Positions 44,704-53,692 of a stretch of DNA of 64,000 bases are shown here, piece by piece. Location: contig QBVC01000012.1 in NCBI GenBank assembly GCA_003058495.1, positions 62,001-126,000 on the forward strand, given 5' to 3'. This DNA comes from a gamma proteobacterium symbiont of Ctena orbiculata. Its GTDB lineage: Bacteria; Pseudomonadota; Gammaproteobacteria; Chromatiales; Chromatiaceae. Both the position numbers and the translations under genes were made by a program. Position 1 is the first letter of the stretch; each line of letters begins with the position of its first letter. A model generated the notes under the pieces. It had not been told where the DNA came from, ran no database searches, and was given only the letters and a program-made list of their open reading frames with translations.

Positions 44704-45994
44704 CGCCGGCGGAAGGTCGCAGGATGAAGGTCATCTCCATCTGGCGAGGGAGAACCTGCGCGAACTGCTGGAGGATGAGCGCCTGCCCGACAGCGTCCGC
44801 GACAGCCTCAAGGATGACTTCATGCAGGTCGAGGCGATGCTCGACAAGCTCGAACACGGCCATCTCCATATCGCGGTCTTCGGCCGGGTCAGTGTGGGTA
44901 AGTCGGCACTGCTGAACGCCCTGCTGGGGGAGGCGCGGTTCGCGGTCAGCGCCCTCCACGGTGAGACCCGCCACAGCGAGATGGCGCCCTGGCGGGAGAT
45001 CGAGGCCGGCGGGGTCTACCTGATCGACACCCCGGGCATCAACGAGGTCAGCGGTGAAGCGCGGGAGCGAATGGCCGAGGATGTGGCGGGTCGCGCCGAC
45101 CTGGTGCTGTTCGTGGTGGATGGCGACCTGACCCAGACCGAGTTGCATGCGATCCAAACCCTGCATCGGCGTAATCGACCGATCCTGGTGGTGCTCAACA
45201 AGTCGGACCGCTATAGCGGCGATGAGTTGGCGCTGCTGCTCTCCAGCCTGCAGCGGAAACTGCAGCCACTGGTCTCACCCACCTATATCGTGACCGCGGC
45301 GGCCGATCCCGCGGAGCGGATCTATCTGCAAACCGACGAACAGGGAGAGGAGCGCGAGATTCGCAAACGACCCCAGTCCGATGTGGACCGCCTCACGAGC
45401 AGTCTTTGGCGGTTGATCGAAAAGGAGGGGATGGCACTCTCCGCCCTCAATGCCAGCCTCTTCGCCGGCGAACTCAGCGACGAGGTGGCGGGCCGCATCG
45501 TAGCGGTGCGCCAGGAGGTCGCGGAGCGGGTGATCCGGGGTTACTGCCTGGGCAAGGGGGTGGCGGTGGCGCTGAATCCGATCCCGGTGGCCGACCTGGT
45601 GGCGGCCCTCGCCCTCGATGCCTCCATGGTCATGCACCTGGCCCGGGTCTACGGCATGTCGGTATCCCGGGGCGAGGCGGGGGATCTGATCAGGACCATC
45701 GGCGCCCAGATGGCGCTGCTGATGGCGACCGTATGGACGGTGAATCTGGCCGCCAGCGCCCTCAAGGCGGGCAGTGCGGGCCTCTCGACCCTGGTGACGG
45801 CCGCGGCCCAGGGGGCGATGGGTTACTACACCACCTATATCGTCGGCAAGGCGGCGCAACGCTACTTCGCCCAGGGCCGCTCATGGGGGAGCGGCGGACC
45901 CAAGACCATCGTGTCGCAGATCCTGGAGTCGGTGGACAAGGACTCCATCCTGGAGCAGGCCAGGGAGGACATCCGGCAACGGCTGCGTGCCTAG
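44633..45994 (+). CDS. Second GTPase of the pair (DUF697-type)
   Basis: 453 residues from a GTG start. The GTG at 44633 has AGGAGG 6 bases upstream, inside the preceding gene; the frame further upstream (to 44573) is not needed. G motifs are FGRVSVGKSALLNALLG, GETRHSE, DTPGI and NKSD. The C-terminal half has ALNPIPVADLVAALALDASMV and other hydrophobic segments, as in DUF697. Function in envelope or stress homeostasis is only a guess. Confidence 0.8.
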   Translation: MEIWKAVQNILPGWLWKSSEKGSDAGGRSQDEGHLHLARENLRELLEDERLPDSVRDSLKDDFMQVEAMLDKLEHGHLHIAVFGRVSVGKSALLNALLGEARFAVSALHGETRHSEMAPWREIEAGGVYLIDTPGINEVSGEARERMAEDVAGRADLVLFVVDGDLTQTELHAIQTLHRRNRPILVVLNKSDRYSGDELALLLSSLQRKLQPLVSPTYIVTAAADPAERIYLQTDEQGEEREIRKRPQSDVDRLTSSLWRLIEKEGMALSALNASLFAGELSDEVAGRIVAVRQEVAERVIRGYCLGKGVAVALNPIPVADLVAALALDASMVMHLARVYGMSVSRGEAGDLIRTIGAQMALLMATVWTVNLAASALKAGSAGLSTLVTAAAQGAMGYYTTYIVGKAAQRYFAQGRSWGSGGPKTIVSQILESVDKDSILEQAREDIRQRLRA

Positions 45995-46006
45995 CCTGGG
46001 TTGAAA

Positions 46007-46164
46007 AGTCCGCAAATGAACGCGAATGAACGCAAATGTTTCTCCTGTTCCCATGCTGCCGCAAGCCGCACCCTACAGATCTGAGATATTGATTTCCACA
46101 GAGAATCCTGGAAACCAGAATGAATAACTCTTAATTTGCGTTCATTCGCGTTCATTTGCGGACT
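46007..46164. mobile_element. MITE-like element, 158 bp, perfect 31-bp inverted ends
   Basis: 46007-46037 and 46134-46164 are exact inverted copies, starting AGTCCGCAAATGAACGC. The interior is about 96 bases and carries the sequence GCAAGCCGCACCCTACAG also seen near 17954. There is no coding capacity and no clear target-site duplication. Partial relatives are at 11690, 14326 and 37544. Confidence 0.85.
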
Positions 46165-46188
46165 GACAAAACGCAAGCAGATCGCACC

Positions 46189-46878
46189 TCAGTAGTTGAC
46201 CTCCACCGCCGTGCAGAGATAGCGCATCAGCGAATCGGTCTGCTTGAAGCCCCTGGTGACGAAGCTGCAAAACGACGGCTTGTGGATCTGATCAGGGTCA
46301 AAGCCCCTGATGGCGATGAAATCCTTGCGTTTCAGATCCTCGATCAACGGGTGATCGGCGGCAAAGCCCCGCGGCGGCCTGACCAGGGAATCCCCCGCCA
46401 GCTGAAAGTGCTTGCGGAAAGGCCCCTCCTTCAGCGCCGCCTGCCAGGCGGCAGGATTGTCGGTAATGAAGTTTCTGATCTTCGCCAGGGTCTTGGCTTC
46501 AGGGTGCCAAATGCCCGCACCGATGAAGCAGTCACCGGGTTCGATATGGAGATAGAAGCCGGGGGCGTGTACGTCCTTGCCCAGATTGTGCCTGAATTGG
46601 ATGCCGATATTGGTTTTATAGGGCCGCTTGTCCTTGGAGAAACGGGTGTCGCGATAGACCCGCATCAGTGAACCGCCGGTTTTTTTCGCGACGGCACGGA
46701 ACTCTCCGGAGATACCGCCCAGCTTTGGCGCCATCTCTTCAATGAAGACGAGGGCAGGCTCCCTGATGTAGGATTCGTAGCGATGCTTATTGTCGGCGAA
46801 CCAGGTTCGGTCGTTGTTCTGCGCCAAGGCTGTTAGAAAAGGGAGGGTTTGTTGCGGGAATCCCTTGAACCTCTCCAT
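46189..46878 (-). CDS. DUF2461 / TIGR02453 family protein
   Basis: 229 residues with the clear family pattern: FKGFPQQTLPFLTALAQNNDRTWFADNKHRYE, then RVYRDTRFSKDKRPYKTNIGIQF, GFYLHIEPGDCFIGAGIWHPE and KRKDF. It is a soluble protein of unknown function. It ends 24 bases after a MITE-like element and starts 11 bases after a small Cys-rich gene in the same direction. Confidence 0.9.
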   Translation of the reverse strand: MERFKGFPQQTLPFLTALAQNNDRTWFADNKHRYESYIREPALVFIEEMAPKLGGISGEFRAVAKKTGGSLMRVYRDTRFSKDKRPYKTNIGIQFRHNLGKDVHAPGFYLHIEPGDCFIGAGIWHPEAKTLAKIRNFITDNPAAWQAALKEGPFRKHFQLAGDSLVRPPRGFAADHPLIEDLKRKDFIAIRGFDPDQIHKPSFCSFVTRGFKQTDSLMRYLCTAVEVNY

Positions 46879-46889
46879 CTGCGGCCAGC

Positions 46890-47135
46890 TCAGATGCCGT
46901 ATTTGCTGTGAATGGCATGTCTGACCGGACAGGTGCAGACCAACTCCTTACCCAGCTGGGAACTGTAAGGGCAGTCGCAGCCCTTGCCGCAGACCATTCT
47001 CGAGGTGTTGTCGGCGGTCAGGCGGATACCGCACAGCTTGTAGTCGCTATCGGTGAGGCAGGCGTGATGCTTGGTGCATTTCTTCGCCTCCAACAGGGTT
47101 TCCAGGGGAATATTGAATCGCTTGGGACTATGCAT
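46890..47135 (-). CDS. Small cysteine-rich protein
   Basis: 81 residues with eight Cys: KKCTKHHACLT, KLCGI, CGKGCDCPYSSQLG and VCTCPVRHAIHSKYG. The arrangement suggests metal or Fe-S binding (two CxC pairs and CxxxC). I do not recognise the family. It lies just upstream of the DUF2461 gene and may be cotranscribed. Confidence 0.65.
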   Translation of the reverse strand: MHSPKRFNIPLETLLEAKKCTKHHACLTDSDYKLCGIRLTADNTSRMVCGKGCDCPYSSQLGKELVCTCPVRHAIHSKYGI

Positions 47136-47228
47136 CAGCCTAGGTTATCGCAAAAAACAGATTCCCTTCCACTTCAGGCAGGGTGAATTGGATGTGCAGA
47201 TTCCACCCAAGGCAACCTGAAACCCGTG

Positions 47229-47480
47229 CTAGATGCCGCCGACAAGTGATGCATGTACACCGCTTCTTGTGAAGTGAGAGAGCAGCTCCCTGGAGTGAAT
47301 TGTCTGCGGATCGTAGTCAACCACCATCAGGTGCGGAGTCTTGATATGGGCACAGGCACTTACAATTCCGCTTACACCAGACAGCTTTTTTTCAATATTA
47401 TGTATCTGTTCGTGTGACAAAGACTCGTTGATATGAACCACAGCATTGGCATCATAATGGATCATCTTTTCCTCCGACAC
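47229..47480 (-). CDS. HMA-like small protein lacking CxxC
   Basis: 83 residues with a ferredoxin-like beta-alpha-beta-beta-alpha-beta pattern (NAVVHINESLSHEQIHNIEKKLSGVSGIVSA...HLMVVDYDP...GVHASLVGGI). It resembles heavy-metal-associated domains, but the CxxC is absent and only one Cys remains. Metal transfer is therefore doubtful, and a sensor or partner role is possible. It is adjacent and divergent to the CPA2 antiporter. Confidence 0.65.
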   Translation of the reverse strand: MSEEKMIHYDANAVVHINESLSHEQIHNIEKKLSGVSGIVSACAHIKTPHLMVVDYDPQTIHSRELLSHFTRSGVHASLVGGI

Positions 47481-47609
47481 GGCATATCCGTTAAGATTGA
47501 AATTAGCTCAGATGGTGTTGATTACAATGAGGGTTTGTCCCAACAGCTTTTAGGGTTAATAAAGACCAATAACAGAAGGACCTGTCAGGCCAACGGGTGA
47601 CGAGGCTAT

Positions 47610-49337
47610 ATGCATCTCGATACATTTCTCTTTTCCGCTTTGCTGTTGCTGCTGGCGACATCCATTGCCGTGACCCTGTTCAAGCATCTGGGGCTGGGTT
47701 CCGTGCTGGGACTTTTGGTGGCGGGCATTATCGTCGGTCCTCACTCGCCCGGCCCCTACGTGACCGAGCATGTGGGGGATGTCAGACACTTCACCGAACT
47801 GGGCGTGGTCCTGCTGCTGTTCATTATCGGCCTGGAGATGAGACCGAAGCGTTTGTGGGCCCTGCGCCGGGAGGTCTTCGGTCTGGGACTGCTGCAGATC
47901 CTCGTCACCGGACTGGCGTTGGCGATCTATTTCTACCAATGGCAGTCCTCCTGGCCGCTCTCGCTGTTGATAGGCGTGACTTTCGCGCTCTCCTCCACCG
48001 CCTTTGTGATCCAGATCCTGCAGGAGAGGGGCGAGATCGCGAGCAAGCACGGCATGACCGCCTTTTCGATCCTGCTGATGCAGGATCTGGCCATTGTGCC
48101 GCTGTTGGCCCTGGTGCCGCTCTTTTCCGAGACTGGCGGGGTCTCCGCCGAGATCCCCGCCTGGCAGCAACTGATGCTGGAGATCGGCATGATCGCCATG
48201 GTGGTGACGGTGGGGCGCTATCTGCTGCCGGTCGTGCTCAACCATTTGGCCAAGCAGGGCAACAGAGAGGGCTTTCTCCTGGTGGTCATGCTGGCGGTCT
48301 TCCTCGCGGCCTGGGTCATGGACAAGGTGGGTCTCTCCATGGCCCTCGGCGCCTTTGTCATGGGGATGCTGCTTTCCGGATCGAGCTATCGGTTGCAGAT
48401 ACAGGCCTTTGTCGAACCCTACAAGGGCCTGCTGATGAGTCTCTTCTTCGTCGCGGTGGGCATGTCGATCGATTTTGCGGCCATCTCGCAACAGCTGTTG
48501 ATGTTCGTGCAACACGTTGTGGTGATTGTATTGATCAAGCTGTCGGTACTGTTTTTTCTTGCCCTCGGTTTCGGCGTTTCCAAGCAGATCGCGATGCGGA
48601 TCAGTTTTTTTCTCGCCCAAGGCGGGGAGTTCGGTTTTGTCCTCTTTGCCGCCGCCAAGGCGCTGGATGTGATCGATGACGGCACCTTCGTGATCGCCGT
48701 GGGCGTGATTTCGGTCACCATGTTGATTACCCCTTTGCTGATTCGCATCAGCGATCATTTGGCAAGACAACACGACAGCGCCGCTTCCGAGGCCGACCAT
48801 CTGCGATATCCCGCGGATCAGGGTGATGAGAACAGACGCCGGGTGATCATCGGCGGTTACGGGCGTGTGGGACACACCGTGGCGGTACTGCTGCATACCA
48901 GCGGGGTGCCGTTGGTGGTCTTCGATACCAGTCCCGAACGTGTCGCTCAGGGGAAGAAGGATGGCCTGCCCGTCTATTACGGGGACATCAGTGATCCCGA
49001 TCTGCTCGATACCGCGAATCTGGGCAGTGCCTCCCTGCTGGTGTTGACTGTCGATAGCCATAGTACCGCTTTGCGCACCCTCTCTCATGCGCGCAACACC
49101 TATCCGCATGTCCCGGTGGTCTCAAGGGCGCGGGATCTAGAGACTGTCGGCCATCTGGTGAGTGCGGGGGCAAGCCATGCCTTTCCCGAAGCCCTGGAGA
49201 GCAGCCTGCGCCTGGGCGCCATCGCCCTGCAGATGGTCGATGTGCCCCAGGACAACGTTGATCTGCTGCTGCAGGGAGTGAGACAGGACAACTACACCCT
49301 GGTGAAATCGGAGGAGGATGTGGTGCGCAAAAAATAG
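47610..49337 (+). CDS. CPA2-type cation:proton antiporter with TrkA-N domain
   Basis: 575 residues. Twelve or so membrane helices of the Kef/CPA2 type (LLVAGIIVGPHSPG, FIIGLEMRPKRLW, FALSSTAFVIQIL, DLAIVPLLALVPL and LGAFVMGMLLSGSSYRLQIQ) precede a cytoplasmic NAD-binding TrkA-N domain (RRVIIGGYGRVGHTVAVLL at about 410). It resembles KefB/KefC potassium efflux systems, but the glutathione-specific gating residues cannot be judged by eye. ACGAGG precedes the ATG. Confidence 0.9.
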   Translation: MHLDTFLFSALLLLLATSIAVTLFKHLGLGSVLGLLVAGIIVGPHSPGPYVTEHVGDVRHFTELGVVLLLFIIGLEMRPKRLWALRREVFGLGLLQILVTGLALAIYFYQWQSSWPLSLLIGVTFALSSTAFVIQILQERGEIASKHGMTAFSILLMQDLAIVPLLALVPLFSETGGVSAEIPAWQQLMLEIGMIAMVVTVGRYLLPVVLNHLAKQGNREGFLLVVMLAVFLAAWVMDKVGLSMALGAFVMGMLLSGSSYRLQIQAFVEPYKGLLMSLFFVAVGMSIDFAAISQQLLMFVQHVVVIVLIKLSVLFFLALGFGVSKQIAMRISFFLAQGGEFGFVLFAAAKALDVIDDGTFVIAVGVISVTMLITPLLIRISDHLARQHDSAASEADHLRYPADQGDENRRRVIIGGYGRVGHTVAVLLHTSGVPLVVFDTSPERVAQGKKDGLPVYYGDISDPDLLDTANLGSASLLVLTVDSHSTALRTLSHARNTYPHVPVVSRARDLETVGHLVSAGASHAFPEALESSLRLGAIALQMVDVPQDNVDLLLQGVRQDNYTLVKSEEDVVRKK

Positions 49338-49656
49338 GGGGTGTCTACTACAGAGCGTCTGAATGGCTAACAGATTATAGTAGTTAATTACATGCTAAAG
49401 CATTTCATCGACAGCATGTTACAGCATAATTCCCATCTATTTTCTGTCTAAATTAACACAGTTTAACACTCAGGTATTACAAATGAAATCGTTCTCGTCT
49501 AAGATGGGAGAACAACAGGAGATATCCTGTGCTAAGCAGAAAAAAGTCCGGTTATTGGGAACAGGTTGGAGGAGAAACCAACGCGTCTGTTGACTGAACC
49601 GGTGACCAAGGAACAGCAGGCGGGTTATGTGGCTTTCAAGACGGGGAGAGAACAAA
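49338..49656. other. Intergenic region with short repeats
   Basis: About 320 AT-rich bases. Short direct repeats occur (CAGCAT near 49412 and 49423; TTAACAC near 49454 and 49464). A short ORF from GTG near 49529 (start LSRKKSGYWEQV) and an overlapping ORF in another frame near 49566 are present without firm support. Confidence 0.4.
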
Positions 49657-49830
49657 ATGCCAAAGCTAACCAGTGGGCTTACCCAGAAGGAGCGGCTGAA
49701 GGTCATCCAATCGATCGACATGATCAAATCGGCGCAGAATGCTCACGAGAGACAGGTGCTTCTGCGCTATCGCAACATGGTCGCGAGGGAGTTTCACGAC
49801 GCCCAGTCGTCCGCGACGATCAGCGGCTAG
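49657..49830 (+). CDS. Small hypothetical protein
   Basis: 57 residues, hydrophilic and mostly helical (MPKLTSGLTQKERLKVIQSI, RQVLLRYRNMVAREFHDAQ). GGGGAGAG lies upstream of the ATG. An ORF in another frame overlaps it. Function unknown and reality uncertain. Confidence 0.45.
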   Translation: MPKLTSGLTQKERLKVIQSIDMIKSAQNAHERQVLLRYRNMVAREFHDAQSSATISG

Positions 49831-49851
49831 CCCGTCGCAATATCCAATTAG

Positions 49852-50610
49852 TCAGCCGCTAGCCCTGCCATCCGCCTCTGCCGAGAGCGTCCTGCCATTG
49901 AGTGCCTTGCTGTCCGGACCCATCAGATAGAGATAGTCGTTCATGAGGCTGTCGGGCAGGGGCAGGGTGCCGGGATCTTCACCCGGATAGGCCCAGGCGC
50001 GCAGTGAAGTCCGGGTCGGGCCCGGTGCGATGCTGTTGACCCGTATATGGCTATTTTCCAGTTCGTCGGCCAGGGTCTGCATCAAGCCCTCGATGGCGAA
50101 CTTGGATACGCCATAGGCGCCCCAGTAGGCCCTGCCCCTTCGCCCCACCCGATCGGATGTAAAGAGGATTGAGGCGTCATCCGCCTTGCGCAGCAGGGGC
50201 AGACAGGCCTGGGTGAGGAGAAAGGCTGCGGTGAGATTGACCTGGATGACGCTGTTCCAGGTCGCGGGGTCGTAGTCGTCGACACGACTCAGCAGCGCCA
50301 GCTTCGCGGCATTGTGCAGCAGGCCGTGCAGCTCTCCGAACTCCCGGTGGAGACTCTCTCCCAGGGCGTAGTAATCCTCGGCGGGCGCCTTCTCCAGATC
50401 GAAGGGGATCAGCGCGGGTGTCGGCCAACCGGCCGCCTCGATCGCATCGTAGGTCTCCTCCAGCCTGCCTTGATGGCGACCCAGCAGCACCACGGTCGCG
50501 CCATGTTCGGCAAATGCCTTGGCGGCTGCCTGGCCGATGCCGCGTCCGGCTCCGGTTACCAGAATCACACGCTCCCGGAGGAGATCTTTGGCGGGGATAT
50601 AGTCTTGCAT
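49852..50610 (-). CDS. YciK-type short-chain dehydrogenase/reductase
   Basis: 252 residues. The Rossmann motif is VILVTGAGRGIGQAAAKAF, the catalytic Tyr and Lys are in YWGAYGVSKFAIEG, and NNAG is replaced by HNAAK. Members of this YciK-like group are of uncertain substrate. ATG 50610 begins MQDYIPAKD, which fits family starts; the frame upstream (to 50952) belongs to another gene's shadow. It follows mupP and ubiG as in P. aeruginosa (PA3173 position). Confidence 0.88.
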   Translation of the reverse strand: MQDYIPAKDLLRERVILVTGAGRGIGQAAAKAFAEHGATVVLLGRHQGRLEETYDAIEAAGWPTPALIPFDLEKAPAEDYYALGESLHREFGELHGLLHNAAKLALLSRVDDYDPATWNSVIQVNLTAAFLLTQACLPLLRKADDASILFTSDRVGRRGRAYWGAYGVSKFAIEGLMQTLADELENSHIRVNSIAPGPTRTSLRAWAYPGEDPGTLPLPDSLMNDYLYLMGPDSKALNGRTLSAEADGRASG

Positions 50611-50677
50611 GGCGTGGCCTGGTTCCGGTCGGGCGAGCATTATAACGACCGGCGGCCGCATGGGATAATGAAAATCA

Positions 50678-51328
50678 TCAAAGCCACTCGAGGATCTCCA
50701 TCGGATGGTTGATCTGCCCGTCCGCCTGCCAATCCGAGGGATTGTCGTCGTCATCGAGATAACCGAACAGGGCGACCAGGGTCTTGGTGCCGGCATTGCG
50801 GCCGGCCTCGATATCGCGAATCGCATCACCCACATAGAGCGCCTGCCACGGGTCGGCCCCAGCCTGCCGGCAGGCATGGAGTATGGGTTGGGGATGCGGT
50901 TTTGCATGGGGGGTGGTGTCGCCGCTGACAATGGCGCTGGCGCGCTGGTCAAAACCCAGCTTCTGCATCAAGGGATCTGTCAGCCAGGTGGGTTTGTTGG
51001 TGACTATGCCCCAGTGGATACCCCGCGCCTCGAGTTCATCGATCAATGTTTCCATCCCGGCAAAGGGCTTGGTGAAGAGGGCTATATTGTCGGCGTAGAT
51101 ATGCAGGAACCGCTGCTGCAGTTCCCGATAACCGGGATCGCCGGGATCGATGTCAAACGCCACCTTCAGCATCGCCCGGCTGCCGTGAGAGACCGCCGGA
51201 CGGAGCTTTTCAAAGGGAATCTCCTCCCGGCCTTGCTGGACCAGCACCCGATTGAGGGCGAAATGGAGATCGGCGGCGGTGTCCGCAAAGGTACCGTCAA
51301 GATCGAAAAGCACGCATTTGATCGTCAT
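50678..51328 (-). CDS. mupP: HAD phosphatase, MupP/phosphoglycolate phosphatase type
   Basis: 216 residues. HAD motifs are FDLDGTFADTAADL, then VTNKPTWLTDPLM, and VGDAIRDIEAGRNAG. In Pseudomonas the gene at this position (PA3172, between ubiG and yciK) is MupP, an N-acetylmuramic acid 6-phosphate phosphatase used in peptidoglycan recycling. The synteny supports that name, but a phosphoglycolate phosphatase (gph) activity is also possible. It is 26 bases after ubiG. Confidence 0.82.
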   Translation of the reverse strand: MTIKCVLFDLDGTFADTAADLHFALNRVLVQQGREEIPFEKLRPAVSHGSRAMLKVAFDIDPGDPGYRELQQRFLHIYADNIALFTKPFAGMETLIDELEARGIHWGIVTNKPTWLTDPLMQKLGFDQRASAIVSGDTTPHAKPHPQPILHACRQAGADPWQALYVGDAIRDIEAGRNAGTKTLVALFGYLDDDDNPSDWQADGQINHPMEILEWL

Positions 51329-51354
51329 TTCAGTCAGCAGCGGGGGTCAGTCTG

Positions 51355-52068
51355 TCAACGGTCATCTTTGCTGGCGGCGACCAGGTAGTTGACATCTACA
51401 TCGTCAGTCAGCTTGTAGGTTTGGGTGAGGGGATTGTAACCCATGCCCGTCATGCCGAGGCTGTTGAGCTCGGCCTTCCGCATCCAGGCGTGGAGCTCGG
51501 AGGGGCGGATGAACTTGGCGTAATCGTGGGTCCCTTTGGGCAACAGTTTCAACAGATACTCGGCGCCCAGGATAGTGAACAGATAGGACTTCGGATTGCG
51601 GTTGATGGTGGAGAAGAAAAGCCTGCCCCCCGGTTTGACCAGGCGGGCGCAGGCGCTTACCACCGAAGTGGGGTCGGGTACATGTTCCAGCATCTCCATG
51701 CAGGTGATCAGATCGAAACTCTCCGGCTGCTCCCGCGCCAGGCGTTCGACCGGGATGCGTTCGTAATTGATCTCCAGTCCCGACTCGAGCAGATGCAGCC
51801 TGGCCACCTGAAGAGGCGCCTCACCCATATCGATACCTGTCACCTGGGCGCCATGGGCGGCCATGCTCTCGGAGAGAATCCCGCCGCCGCAGCCGACGTC
51901 GAGCACCCGTCTGCCCTCCAATGGAGTAAAGCGCAGAATATAGTCAAGGCGCAGCGGATTGATCTCATGCAGGGGTTTGAACTCGCTGTGCGGATCCCAC
52001 CAGCGGGAGGCCAGCTCTTCGAACTTGCTCACCTCGGCATGGTCGACATTGATCTGTTCAGTGCTCAT
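51355..52068 (-). CDS. ubiG: Ubiquinone biosynthesis O-methyltransferase
   Basis: 237 residues. SAM-dependent enzyme for both O-methylations of ubiquinone. Motifs are [28 protein letters not shown] and [14 protein letters not shown], with the typical start [26 protein letters not shown]. It begins a leftward ubiG-mupP-yciK unit. The upstream gap is occupied by palindromic repeats. Confidence 0.96.
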   Translation of the reverse strand: MSTEQINVDHAEVSKFEELASRWWDPHSEFKPLHEINPLRLDYILRFTPLEGRRVLDVGCGGGILSESMAAHGAQVTGIDMGEAPLQVARLHLLESGLEINYERIPVERLAREQPESFDLITCMEMLEHVPDPTSVVSACARLVKPGGRLFFSTINRNPKSYLFTILGAEYLLKLLPKGTHDYAKFIRPSELHAWMRKAELNSLGMTGMGYNPLTQTYKLTDDVDVNYLVAASKDDR

Positions 52069-52120
52069 AGGTTGATGTTTGTTGTATCGAATCTGTTATG
52101 CGGGGACACTCTGACCAACT

Positions 52121-52188
52121 CGTCATTCCGGCGAAAGCCGGAATCTATCTGTTTGATATTTCTGGATCCCGGCATGCGCCGGGATGAC
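52121..52188. repeat. Paired palindromic repeat (GTCATTCCGGC type)
   Basis: A hairpin ATTCCGGC-gaaa-GCCGGAAT (52124-52143) and a second, ATCCCGGC-atgc-GCCGGGAT (52166-52185), are set as an inverted pair: GTCATTCCGGC and GCCGGGATGAC. This pattern is widely dispersed in proteobacterial genomes. Confidence 0.75.
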
Positions 52189-52226
52189 GAATAACATATT
52201 AACCGGGATGACGAATAACATATTAA
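52179..52226. repeat. Perfect 24-bp tandem duplication
   Basis: 52179-52202 (starting CCGGGATGACGAATAAC) is repeated exactly at 52203-52226. It includes one arm of the adjacent palindrome and probably arose by slippage. Confidence 0.85.
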
Positions 52227-52278
52227 TCAGACCTTCCTTAGGTTACACATCGCAGAACCGTTTTTCGAGGGATGCCGT

Positions 52279-53610
52279 TTAGTTGTCGACATCCGCCGCC
52301 AGGATGCGTTCACGCCAATCCCTGCTGTGTCCACTCAGCTGCTGCAGATCCAGGGTTGTCAGACTGCCTTCGCTGACCAGGTGACGGCCCGCCACCCAGA
52401 CGTGGGAGACCTGTTCGCGCCCCGCGGCATAGACCAGTTGCGATATCGGATGGTAGACCGGCAGGGTGTTGATCCTGTTCAGGTCCACCGCAACCAGGTC
52501 GGCGGACTTGCCGGGCTCGAGGGATCCTGTCTCCTGCTGCAGGCCGAGGGCGCGGGCGCCGTTGATGGTCGCCATGGAGAGCGCCTTGGCGGCGGGCAGG
52601 GCGCTGGCGTCCTTCGCCACCCCCTTGGCCAGCAGGGCGGCGCTGCGCATTTCGCTGAACATATCCAGGTCGTTGTTGCTGGCGGCGCCGTCGGTGCCCA
52701 GCGCCACATTGACCCCCGCCTCGATCAATTCGGTGACGGGACAGAAACCGCTCGCCAATTTCAAATTGGATTCGGGGCAGTGCACCACCTGGCCGCCACT
52801 GGCGGCGAAGCGCTCGATCTCGCCCTCCTCGAGATGGGTCATGTGTACCGCCGCCAGGGAAGGCGAGAGCAGTCCCAGGTCATTCAGCCTCTCCATCGGT
52901 CGCTTGCCCTGGTGCTGCAGCCCCTGCACGATTTCGTCATGGGTCTCATGGAGATGCATATGCACCGGTATCTCGAGCTCGTCCGCCAGGGTGCGGATTC
53001 GCTCCAGGATGGGATCGGCCACGGAGTAGGGGGCGTGGGGCGCGAAGGCGGTGTGGATGATCGGATTGGTGCGGAACTGATCGTGCACCTGCAGCCCCTT
53101 GTGCAGGTAGTCGTCGCCATCGCTGGCCCAGGCGGAGGGGAAGTCGATGGCGATCAGGCCGAGTACGGCCCGGATCCCCGCGCTGCTCGCCACCCGACCG
53201 GTGATGTCGGGAAAGAAATACATGTCGTTGAAGCAGGTGGTGCCGCCGAGGAGCATCTCGGCGACCGCCAGCTGGGTGCCGTCGTGGATGAACTCCTCGC
53301 TCACCCACCTCGCCTCGGCGGGCCAGATGTGTTCGTTCAACCAGGTCATCAACGGCATGTCGTCGGCGAGACCCCTGAGCAGGGCCATCGCGGCATGGGT
53401 GTGGCTGTTGATCAGTCCGGGGATGAGCGCATGGCCGGGCAGGCTGATCTCTTGTGCCGAGTGGTATTGCTCAGCCACCTTGTCTGTGGGAAGGATCGCG
53501 CTAATGCGGCCCCGGTTCACCACCAGGGTATGGTCGCTGAGGAGCAGGTTTTCCGGCACCACCGGGATGATCCATTGCGCATGGATGAGTTGATCGACCG
53601 CTTCTGGCAT
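52279..53610 (-). CDS. mtaD: 5-methylthioadenosine / S-adenosylhomocysteine deaminase
   Basis: 443 residues of the amidohydrolase superfamily. The metal-binding histidines are in [28 protein letters not shown] and [20 protein letters not shown]. In P. aeruginosa the gene at this place (PA3170) is a methylthioadenosine deaminase, which agrees with mtnA being next to it. It may also act on S-adenosylhomocysteine. ATG 53610 is preferred over 53616 because AGAGAG then sits at a better distance. Confidence 0.88.
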   Translation of the reverse strand: MPEAVDQLIHAQWIIPVVPENLLLSDHTLVVNRGRISAILPTDKVAEQYHSAQEISLPGHALIPGLINSHTHAAMALLRGLADDMPLMTWLNEHIWPAEARWVSEEFIHDGTQLAVAEMLLGGTTCFNDMYFFPDITGRVASSAGIRAVLGLIAIDFPSAWASDGDDYLHKGLQVHDQFRTNPIIHTAFAPHAPYSVADPILERIRTLADELEIPVHMHLHETHDEIVQGLQHQGKRPMERLNDLGLLSPSLAAVHMTHLEEGEIERFAASGGQVVHCPESNLKLASGFCPVTELIEAGVNVALGTDGAASNNDLDMFSEMRSAALLAKGVAKDASALPAAKALSMATINGARALGLQQETGSLEPGKSADLVAVDLNRINTLPVYHPISQLVYAAGREQVSHVWVAGRHLVSEGSLTTLDLQQLSGHSRDWRERILAADVDN

Positions 53611-53692
53611 CGTCATCTCTCTGTCATTGCTAGATAGGTATGAGACACTACACTCGCAACCTGAACAAATGCAACGCCAGCTTAAGAGAAGT

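Noticed and set aside
47556-49109. 517-codon frame antisense to the CPA2 antiporter
   Set aside because: Composition is His/Gln-rich, as produced by the reverse strand of membrane protein genes.
52327-53637. 436-codon frame antisense to mtaD
   Set aside because: Opposes the amidohydrolase gene and shows no motif.
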